Under the pieces are notes generated by a model, which searched no databases, had not been told where the DNA came from, and saw only the letters and a program-made list of their open reading frames with translations. Below are positions 5,350 through 11,865 of a stretch of DNA of 19,505 nucleotides, piece by piece. Position 1 is the stretch's first letter. Every line of letters begins with the position of its first letter. The translations under genes were made by a program, and so were the position numbers. Location: contig JAYVSZ010000009.1 in the NCBI GenBank assembly GCA_043774925.1, forward strand, positions 1 through 19,505, written 5' to 3'. The DNA is from JAYVSZ01 sp043774925 (lineage in GTDB: Bacteria > Pseudomonadota > Gammaproteobacteria > Burkholderiales > Methylophilaceae).

Positions 5350-7725
5350 TTGAAACACGCAGTTACGCATGCATTGCACCGAGCTGAGGCTTGGATTTTT
5401 GCTAATCCAAAATACGTGCTGGGGGCGGTATTTTTAATTAGCCTATTGTTCGCAACGCGCTTGCCGCATTTGCAAATGCAGACTAATTTTGACGATTTAC
5501 TGCCACAAAAACACCCATTTATACAATTGCATAATCAAATACGTGAAGGTTTTGGCGGAGTAAGCGCGGTCACAATTGCAGTAGAAGTTGAAAATGGTAC
5601 TATTTTTACCAACGAAACTTTGCAACTCATTAATCGTATCACGCAAGAGGTTGATAATCTGCCTAGCGTAAACCATAACTTAGTGAGTAGTTTAACGCAC
5701 CGTACTGCGCGTAAAATTTCGCTGGATGAAAGCGGCAACGTGCGCTCTAAGCCCTATTTCGACATGTCTGCCCCTGTACTAACGGATGCTGAGTTGCTGC
5801 AATTACAGCGCGATGTAATGACCGATCCTCGAGTGTATGGGCTCTCAGTATCCCCTGATTTAAAATCGGCGATGATTAAAGCGCAGATGAACGAGGGTGG
5901 TATTGATTATGAAAAAACTTTTGCGGCCTTGCAAAAGCTGCGCAGTGACGCCAAAACGGCAGGTGTAAAAATTTATGCGACGGGCTTGCCAGTGCTCACA
6001 GGTTGGGTTTACACCTATTTGTCGCAAATATTGCAAATTCTACTTTACACGGCAGCCCTCATTATTCTGTTGCTGGTAGTGTATTTCCGCCGCCTCTATG
6101 GCATCGCACTTCCGCTCCTAGGCATCTGTCTATCATCAGCTTGGGGCTTAGGATTTATGTCATTGCTTGGCTACCACCTCGATCCGCTATCAATGCCGAT
6201 TCCATTTTTAATTGCTGCACGTGCGACTTCACATGGCGTACAACTGGTAGAGCGTTATTACTATGAGCTTGAAGCCACAGGCAGCGGCCCACGCGCCGCA
6301 CGTAATGCGCTCGATGCGCTATTCCGTCCAGGTTCACTTGCAATTACCGTAGATGCGCTAGGTATTTTAGTGATTGCCATAGGCGCCGCGCCTATTAATA
6401 TTAAACTTGGTTATTACGCAAGCTTTTGGGCATTTTCGGTGATTTTCACGGTGCACTTCATGGTGCCATTGTTCTTGTCGATATTGCCAGAACCTAAAGA
6501 AAAGAAAAATAGCCGCTCTGGAACAACAGCTTTTTTAAGCAAAATTTTTAAACCTATTTGCACGGTTAATGTGGGTAAAGGTGTAATGGCGACCGCACTA
6601 GCATTAGCTGTAGTAGGCATTTTTCAAATTACGCATGTGCAGTTTGGCGAATCGGAGCCTGGCTCACCCATTTTAAATCGCAATCATGATTACAACATCT
6701 CGGCCAAGGCGATTAATGCAAGTTTTCCAGGTTCAGAAGAAATGTACGTGATGGCTCGAACCAAAGAAAACCAAGGCATACGTCGCCCAGAAGTGTTGCA
6801 TGCGATAGAAAGTTACACGGATGAAATGATGCTGGATCCAGAGTTGGGCGGTGCCAAGTCATTGCCAGGGTTAATACGGCAAGTGAATCGTCTGACACAC
6901 AATGGCGACCCGCGCTGGGCACAGTTGCCTGATACTGCGGATGAAGTTGGTGGGCTCATGTTTGCCTATTCGGCCTCTAGTCCAATTCCAGGTGCGCTTA
7001 AAGAGTTTGTGAATACCGATGAGAATGATGCGGCAATGGTGTTTTATTACAAAGACCACGAAGCAAGCACCCTTAAACGTGTCATTGGCATGGCGGGCAA
7101 TGCAGTTACATCCGCAAGTGCTGGCATCAAAGATTTCAAAATACATTTAGCGGGCGGCATTGTTGGCGTAAATGCGGGTATTGATGAAGAAAATTTCCGT
7201 GACACCTTGAAAATCACGCCGCTCGTGATGTTGATGGCATTCATATTTGTCAGGCTTTATTACAACTCTACCCATGCAGGCTGGCTCATGGTGTTGCCTA
7301 TGATGTTTTCTACCATACTGACTTACGCCTACATGGGTTTTAACCACATTGGCATCAACGTCAACACTATTCCTGTCATTGCTGTGGGTATTGGCGTGGG
7401 TATCGATTACGCCATCTACATTATGGATCGCATTCGCGAGGAATTTGTGGAGAAAGGTAATTTGAGCGAGGCAGTGGTGCGTGCATTAAGTACGACAGGA
7501 TTAGCAGTGGCTTTTACCGCGGCCACACTGGTTTCAGGGGTCATTATGTGGGTGGTGATGTCGGATCTGCGCTTTCAATCAGACGCCGCAACGCTGCTCA
7601 CTGTGATGTTAGTAGTCAATGCGCTAGCGGCAATGGTGCTAGTGCCATCGTGGGTTTTAGTGTTTAAGCCGACCTTTATTACGGGTGCACACCGTGATAG
7701 AGACGGCATTTTGCAAACAGATTAG
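5350..7725 (+). CDS. RND-superfamily transporter, HAE3/MMPL type
   Basis: A 791-residue inner-membrane protein with the duplicated RND layout. TM1 is at about 22-37, a large periplasmic loop runs to about 220, and TM2-6 cover about 222-385. TM7 is near 410-430, followed by a second periplasmic loop to about 615 and TM8-12 at about 620-780. About 800 residues is typical for HAE3/MMPL proteins and well short of the roughly 1,040 of AcrB. The proton-relay motif of the second half is intact (GVGIDY, Asp686-Tyr687). The matching place in the first half reads Ser294-His295. These pumps move hydrophobic substrates; direction and substrate cannot be read here. Start is TTG 5350 with aagga at 5338-5342; nearby ATGs (5342, 5345) are out of frame. 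The substrate may be linked to aromatic catabolism, given the operator shared with the lower-pathway operon. Confidence 0.9.
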   Translation: MKHAVTHALHRAEAWIFANPKYVLGAVFLISLLFATRLPHLQMQTNFDDLLPQKHPFIQLHNQIREGFGGVSAVTIAVEVENGTIFTNETLQLINRITQEVDNLPSVNHNLVSSLTHRTARKISLDESGNVRSKPYFDMSAPVLTDAELLQLQRDVMTDPRVYGLSVSPDLKSAMIKAQMNEGGIDYEKTFAALQKLRSDAKTAGVKIYATGLPVLTGWVYTYLSQILQILLYTAALIILLLVVYFRRLYGIALPLLGICLSSAWGLGFMSLLGYHLDPLSMPIPFLIAARATSHGVQLVERYYYELEATGSGPRAARNALDALFRPGSLAITVDALGILVIAIGAAPINIKLGYYASFWAFSVIFTVHFMVPLFLSILPEPKEKKNSRSGTTAFLSKIFKPICTVNVGKGVMATALALAVVGIFQITHVQFGESEPGSPILNRNHDYNISAKAINASFPGSEEMYVMARTKENQGIRRPEVLHAIESYTDEMMLDPELGGAKSLPGLIRQVNRLTHNGDPRWAQLPDTADEVGGLMFAYSASSPIPGALKEFVNTDENDAAMVFYYKDHEASTLKRVIGMAGNAVTSASAGIKDFKIHLAGGIVGVNAGIDEENFRDTLKITPLVMLMAFIFVRLYYNSTHAGWLMVLPMMFSTILTYAYMGFNHIGINVNTIPVIAVGIGVGIDYAIYIMDRIREEFVEKGNLSEAVVRALSTTGLAVAFTAATLVSGVIMWVVMSDLRFQSDAATLLTVMLVVNALAAMVLVPSWVLVFKPTFITGAHRDRDGILQTD

Positions 7726-7740
7726 CGTTTGTAAAACAAT

Positions 7741-7763
7741 AATCGGAAATAATTTTTCTGATT
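7741..7763 (+). other. AT-rich hairpin in the RND-DUF1302 gap
   Basis: aatcggaaa (7741-7749) can pair with tttctgatt (7755-7763) with one G-U pair and a 5-nt loop. It lies in the 96-base gap between the RND and DUF1302 genes. There is no T-tract after it, so it is not a convincing terminator; it might act as an mRNA processing or stability element. Nothing else is recognised in this gap except the binding site of the next gene. Confidence 0.35.
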
Positions 7764-7805
7764 AGCTTTAAAAAGTAGTAACAACCATATGGATGTCACA
7801 ATTTA

Positions 7806-7815
7806 AAGGGGAGTA
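7806..7815 (+). promoter_or_regulatory. Shine-Dalgarno region of the DUF1302 gene, complementary to a 3' UTR loop
   Basis: aaggggagta precedes ATG 7822. It is the exact reverse complement of the 10-nt loop tactcccctt at 11221-11230 in the 3' UTR of the same operon. Pairing between them would mask the ribosome binding site; this is inference. Confidence 0.5.
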
Positions 7816-7821
7816 AACAAA

Positions 7822-9879
7822 ATGAAACAAGCAAATCAACTCCGAAAATCGCTCAAGTTGCAATGGGCGCTTATCGGTGCAGTATTGCTGGCAATGGCTG
7901 CTGGCACGGCATGGGCAGAAGGCCTACCAGAAGGCGGTGATGAAACTGCAGCAGATAATGGTAATAAATTAGATATTTATTATGAAAACCATACGGCGGT
8001 GCGTGGCAAAGACGAGACTGGTGATACCGCAGGCTTATCTAAGTTCCGTAACACCGTGCAAATCGAGGCTGATCGCAAGTTGAGCGATGGTTGGGATTTT
8101 CATGGCATTTTCCGTGGCACTTATGACGGCGTATATGACCTGAATAAAGGTGAGTACGGTGCGCATGCGGGTGGGCCAATCAACTTACAGCAAACTATCG
8201 GAGGGCAGCTATTTTCTGTGCCAAATGGTCAGGGTATAGGTCATGCGGCGGTATCTGGCGGCCTCCAGGCTTTGGGGGTTCCTGCAGTAGCAGCGAATCA
8301 AAATGCTTTTGTTGATACTTACGTCAATGTTCCTGGCGCTAAGCAAGATAATCCAAATGCTGGTTTACGTGTGTTGGGTGATAGATGGCATCAAATTGAA
8401 GGTGGCGTTGCATTTGGCGTACCTGTGCGCCCATGTAATGTGGATAAGCGTGGTTGCGTGGACTTTGGTGGCTATGGCGACCAAAGCAAGACCGACCTTG
8501 CTTCACCTGAGTTTAACGACCGTTTAGATTTTATCCGCGAAGCATATGTTAAAAAGACATTCGCACTACAAGATGGCAAGCAGCTTTTCGTTAAAGTGGG
8601 GCGTCAACAAGTGGTTTGGGGTCGTACAGACTTATTCCGTGTGTTAGACGTGATTAACCCAGTGGATTATTCACGTAATAATATCTACGACGAGTTGCAA
8701 GATATTCGTATCCCGATGTTTATTGCACAGGCAGAGTATCGCATGGGTGGTAGTGATTGGATGCAGGAACGTAATTTGCAAGTGGTGTGGAATTTCGACA
8801 AATTCCGCCCCAGTAACTTAGGCCAATGTGGTACAGCCAACGTTATTTTAGACGCGGGTTGTTTTTTTCGCGGCATGAAAAACTTGTGGGATAACGGTGG
8901 AACTGTAGCAAACTTTGCTGCCTTGCCACCTCCATTAGTTCCACCAGGCACTTACTTAGCTACAAACTTTGGCCCACATCAAATCGGTATAAGAAATGTC
9001 GATTTGCCATCATGGAGTCTTGAGAATACGCAATTGGGTGTGAAGTTTGAGGGCGTAACGAATGGCGGCCTTAATTTCTCACTCAACGCCTTAACTTATC
9101 GTTCACAATTACCTTCGTTACATGGCGCAAAGAGCTCGGTGAACGGCTTTACAGGTGTAAACAAGGATGTAAACCCATATCATATCTCGTTCGATATGGT
9201 GTTCCCGCGCGTGAACCTAATCGGTGGTTCGGTTGACTTCCAATGGAAAGAGGCTAAAGCCGCGGTGCGTATGGAAGGTGCCTTTACTGATGGCGAAGAA
9301 TTTGCTAACACTGCTAAAGAAGAGTTATTTTCTAGCAACAACGTGTTCCGTGGCGTAATCGGTATCGATAGACCTACTTTTGTGCCTTTCATCAGCCCAA
9401 ATCGTACTGTGTTATTTTCTGGTCAAATGTTTTACCAACATATATTTAATCACCAGGTAACTCAAGGTACACAGGGCATGGTTGGTATGCCAGATTGGGA
9501 AGATAACTTTATTGGTACCTTGCTGATTAAAGCCTTCTTAGCTGGCGATAGGGTTAGTCCGCAAGTAATTTTTGCGCATGACTTTAAGGCTGATGCTTGG
9601 GTGGCAGCACCGCAAGTAGATTGGAGTGCAACGGATAACTTGAAATTTACCGTAGGTGCTAACTTGAAGTGGGGCGGCGATATTGGGGCTTACAAAGTGG
9701 ACGATTGTCGTTCATGCAATCCATGGCCGCCATTCACCGGAATTACTGACCCGAATCCAGGTCTAGTGGGTTCACGCGGCTTGTCAGGTATTGAGCCACT
9801 CGGTCGTTTCCGTGCAGGTCCAATTGGTGCAGCCACCAATGAAAATGACCTGTATTTCACAGCACGTTACAAATTCTAA
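7822..9879 (+). CDS. DUF1302 family outer-membrane beta-barrel protein
   Basis: A 685-residue exported protein. A signal peptide is clear: positive start, hydrophobic core, and cleavage after AWA at residue 32. The mature protein has alternating polar and hydrophobic beta-strands and ends in YFTARYKF, with the C-terminal phenylalanine expected of barrels assembled by the Bam machinery. Stretches such as KVGRQQVVWGRTDLFRVLDV and NPVDYSRNN are typical of DUF1302 proteins. Cysteines occur in close pairs (CNVDKRGC, CGTANVILDAGC, CRSC), probably disulfides in exported loops. DUF1302 barrels are found beside DUF1329 proteins and RND pumps in many degraders of hydrophobic compounds. Here it likely provides the outer-membrane part of the same system. 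Start ATG has a strong site, aaggggag at 7806-7813. The gap to the DUF1329 gene is 15 bases. Confidence 0.9.
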   Translation: MKQANQLRKSLKLQWALIGAVLLAMAAGTAWAEGLPEGGDETAADNGNKLDIYYENHTAVRGKDETGDTAGLSKFRNTVQIEADRKLSDGWDFHGIFRGTYDGVYDLNKGEYGAHAGGPINLQQTIGGQLFSVPNGQGIGHAAVSGGLQALGVPAVAANQNAFVDTYVNVPGAKQDNPNAGLRVLGDRWHQIEGGVAFGVPVRPCNVDKRGCVDFGGYGDQSKTDLASPEFNDRLDFIREAYVKKTFALQDGKQLFVKVGRQQVVWGRTDLFRVLDVINPVDYSRNNIYDELQDIRIPMFIAQAEYRMGGSDWMQERNLQVVWNFDKFRPSNLGQCGTANVILDAGCFFRGMKNLWDNGGTVANFAALPPPLVPPGTYLATNFGPHQIGIRNVDLPSWSLENTQLGVKFEGVTNGGLNFSLNALTYRSQLPSLHGAKSSVNGFTGVNKDVNPYHISFDMVFPRVNLIGGSVDFQWKEAKAAVRMEGAFTDGEEFANTAKEELFSSNNVFRGVIGIDRPTFVPFISPNRTVLFSGQMFYQHIFNHQVTQGTQGMVGMPDWEDNFIGTLLIKAFLAGDRVSPQVIFAHDFKADAWVAAPQVDWSATDNLKFTVGANLKWGGDIGAYKVDDCRSCNPWPPFTGITDPNPGLVGSRGLSGIEPLGRFRAGPIGAATNENDLYFTARYKF

Positions 9880-9894
9880 TTAAGGAGAAACATC

Positions 9895-11193
9895 ATGCGA
9901 CAATTATTATTAGCAGTTTCTATGGCATTGGTGGCATCTAGCGCTGCTTATGCCGCTACCGAGGCTGATGTGGAAAAATCATTCTTTCCATACAAAGATG
10001 GACTACCTACGGCTGATGGTGTAACGCCTGGCACGGTAATCAACAAAGATAATGTTGATCAGTTTAAGGCCGTGCTGGATGAAGGTATGTACAAAGTGAT
10101 TAAAAATGGCTGGTACGAAATTAAGGTGGGGAAAACTACCTCGTTTGACCAGGACAAATTTTATATTGATGCGACTAAGAAAAATCTAGGTGGCACTAAG
10201 CTGGGCGCTAAAAACGGCGATATTGAAGGTTTCGTTGCTGGACGTCCTTTCCCTGAAGAGCCATCTGAGAGCGACCCTCGTGCGGGTGAAAAGCTCGCAT
10301 GGAATTTTAAATATGGTCAGAACTGGGGTGACAATGCAACCATTACTCCGTTTTACTGGAAGTACCGTGATTTGATGACGGGAAAACTAGAAAAAACGCT
10401 AAAAATGAGCTTTGGTTTCTTGAACTTTACCCACCGTGTGCAACATGCGCCAGTGCCAGAAATTCCAGGAAACTCGGCGCATTTGTATCGCGGTATTTAC
10501 GTGAAAGTGCTTGAACCACAAGATTTGAAAAACACGCAGTTACTGATTCAACGCTATGAAGATGACCAAAAAGAGGATGACGCTTATCTTTACCTTGGTT
10601 TCCAACGCCGTGTACGCCGTCTTGCTACAGGTCAAAAAACTGACTCATTCTTGGGCTCAGATTTGATGATTGAGGACTTTGAAGGTTATAACGGCCGTGT
10701 TGCAGACATGAAATGGACGTACAAAGGTACTAAAAATATCATGTTAGCTTTCTACAACCACAATGAAATGAAGCTGGCGACTGACTTTAAAGAAGCTGAC
10801 GGCTACAAATATGTTGATTTTCATGGTCAAGGTAGCTGTTTCCCTGATGTGACTTGGCAATTAAGAAAAGTCTATGTACTTGAAGCAACTCCAGTTGGCG
10901 CAAGCCCAATTGGCAAGCGTGTGTTGCATATGGATGCGCAGGCCAACAGTATTAACCGTACCTTGATTTACGATCGCAAAGGTGAGTTGTGGAAATCTTG
11001 GACGATTGGTAAATCACATCCAGATAGTCATTTGCCAATCAATAAGGGCACGGGCATATCAATTGATGACGCGTTCTCGATGGTGGATATGCAGTCTAAA
11101 CATTGCACAACCGGCCAGTTCAAGGGTCAGGTAGATCCGAAAAAAGTACCACCTGCCATGTTCCAAGTGCAGTTTATGCGTGGTGGTGATTAG
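9895..11193 (+). CDS. DUF1329 family exported protein
   Basis: A 432-residue protein with a signal peptide cleaved after AYA at residue 20. The mature protein begins ATEADVEKSFFPYKDGLPTA, a typical DUF1329 opening. Other family-like parts are FVAGRPFPEEPSESDPRAGEKLAWN and, near the C-terminus, YDRKGELWKSWTIG, DAQANSINRTLIY and FSMVDMQSKHCTTGQF. No lipobox is present, so it is probably periplasmic or peripherally attached to the outer membrane. Biochemical function is unknown; the family is almost always paired with DUF1302 barrels, which is the case here. I would call it the periplasmic partner that carries hydrophobic cargo between the RND protein and the barrel, but that is inference. Start ATG has taaggaga ahead. 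It is the last gene before a terminator. Confidence 0.9.
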   Translation: MRQLLLAVSMALVASSAAYAATEADVEKSFFPYKDGLPTADGVTPGTVINKDNVDQFKAVLDEGMYKVIKNGWYEIKVGKTTSFDQDKFYIDATKKNLGGTKLGAKNGDIEGFVAGRPFPEEPSESDPRAGEKLAWNFKYGQNWGDNATITPFYWKYRDLMTGKLEKTLKMSFGFLNFTHRVQHAPVPEIPGNSAHLYRGIYVKVLEPQDLKNTQLLIQRYEDDQKEDDAYLYLGFQRRVRRLATGQKTDSFLGSDLMIEDFEGYNGRVADMKWTYKGTKNIMLAFYNHNEMKLATDFKEADGYKYVDFHGQGSCFPDVTWQLRKVYVLEATPVGASPIGKRVLHMDAQANSINRTLIYDRKGELWKSWTIGKSHPDSHLPINKGTGISIDDAFSMVDMQSKHCTTGQFKGQVDPKKVPPAMFQVQFMRGGD

Positions 11194-11212
11194 TTGATTT
11201 GCTAGACTTTGG

Positions 11213-11238
11213 CATGCTGCTACTCCCCTTGCGGCATG
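11213..11238 (+). ncRNA. 3' UTR hairpin with C-rich loop (candidate 3'-derived regulatory RNA)
   Basis: CATGCTGC (11213-11220) pairs with GCGGCATG (11231-11238), an 8-bp stem with one U-G pair, around the loop tactcccctt. No T-tract follows, so it is not itself a terminator. It stands 20 bases after the DUF1329 stop and about 27 bases before the terminator stem. Hairpin, single-stranded spacer and terminator together form a roughly 100-nt module of the size and shape of a 3' UTR-derived small RNA. The loop is complementary to the DUF1302 ribosome binding site. No evidence of expression is available. Confidence 0.4.
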
Positions 11239-11264
11239 ACAATGCAATAAATGCTAAAGAAACG

Positions 11265-11297
11265 CTCGACCGCTATTAGTTTTGTGGTCGAGTTTTT
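11265..11297 (+). terminator. Rho-independent terminator of the transport operon
   Basis: ctcgaccgc (11265-11273) pairs with gtggtcgag (11284-11292), nine pairs including one G-U, around a 10-nt loop, followed directly by ttttt (11293-11297). This is a good intrinsic terminator and separates the transport operon from the glcG-dmpC operon. Confidence 0.85.
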
Positions 11298-11323
11298 CGA
11301 TTAAGCGTTTCCTAAAATTAGCT

Positions 11324-11360
11324 ATACCATTTAAGTATTAATTGTTAAAAATTAAGTATT
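11324..11360 (+). promoter_or_regulatory. LysR-type operator B (lower-pathway operon)
   Basis: ATAC at 11324-11327 and GTAT at 11335-11338 form a perfect ATAC-N7-GTAT site. A second GTAT at 11356-11359 repeats 21 bases on; the direct repeat ttaagtatt occurs at 11331-11339 and 11352-11360. The block matches the operator in the lysR promoter region at 28 of 38 aligned positions with no gaps, including the identical tataccat. There is no divergent gene here, so conservation of the whole element is best explained by binding of the same regulator. Confidence 0.7.
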
Positions 11361-11388
11361 TTACAAAATAACTGAACGCCAATAACAT
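11359..11388 (+). promoter_or_regulatory. Predicted activated promoter of the lower-pathway operon
   Basis: TAACAT at 11383-11388 is the likely -10. It lies 59 bases after the start of the operator, exactly as TAATAT does in the promoter of the transport operon. The aligned -35 position reads TTTTAC (11359-11364), weak as expected for an activator-dependent promoter. Similarity to the other promoter continues through ATTCT and into TAACAA-rich sequence past the start site. The leader to glcG would be about 35 nt. Confidence 0.55.
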
Positions 11389-11427
11389 TCTAAATAACAA
11401 CAAGTGAAATTGTAGGTAAAAGCAAGT

Positions 11428-11865
11428 ATGAATCTGGCGCATTACACAGAGCAGTGGCAAGTGACTACCGAATCGGCGCTTCGCGCTGTAGAAGGCGCGG
11501 TGCAGCATGCGATTTCATTGGGCATTAAAATTAATGTGGCCGTATGCGATGCTAGCGGCACACCAATGGCTTTTTTGCGTATGAATGGCGCGTATCTACA
11601 TTCTATTAGCATCAGTGAAGATAAAGCTTACACAGCAGCTAGCTTTGGTTTACCTACGAGCCAATGGGCGCAGATATTAAGCAATCACTCAGATGGCGTT
11701 CGGCTTGGTTTGCCTGAGCGTCCTCGTTTTGTGCAGCTTGGCGGTGGGTTGCCGATTGTGGTTAATGGCACTTTAATTGGTGGCATCGGCGTATCAGGCG
11801 GTTCGGAACAGCAAGATGAAGCGTGCGCGCGCTTTGGATTGGTATTAGCGGAGATAGAATCTTGA
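11428..11865 (+). CDS. GlcG/HbpS family (DUF336) protein
   Basis: A 145-residue protein of the GlcG/HbpS family, a small alpha-beta fold that in some members binds haem or cobalamin. Family-like features are VNVAVCDASGTPMAFLRMNGA near 36-56, SISEDKAYTAASFGLPT near 60-76, and the glycine-rich end GGLPIVVNGTLIGGIGVSGG followed by EQQDEACARFG. It has no signal peptide, so it should be cytoplasmic. Members of this family appear in several aromatic-degradation clusters without an assigned step; possible roles include protection of oxygen-sensitive enzymes or a metal or haem function, all inference. It is the first gene of the lower operon, right behind operator B. The stop TGA overlaps the candidate TTG start of dmpC. 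Its own binding site is weak. Confidence 0.82.
   Translation: MNLAHYTEQWQVTTESALRAVEGAVQHAISLGIKINVAVCDASGTPMAFLRMNGAYLHSISISEDKAYTAASFGLPTSQWAQILSNHSDGVRLGLPERPRFVQLGGGLPIVVNGTLIGGIGVSGGSEQQDEACARFGLVLAEIES

Noticed and set aside
7741..7763. Terminator between the RND and DUF1302 genes
   Set aside because: The stem is AT-rich and no run of T follows, so the operon is likely to continue through it.
11205..11240. Possible sigma54 promoter (tggcat ... ttgc) downstream of the DUF1329 gene
   Set aside because: The GG and GC elements are 18 bases apart, not the 10 needed, and the sequence forms a hairpin ahead of a terminator instead. I found no good -24/-12 element in any intergenic region.
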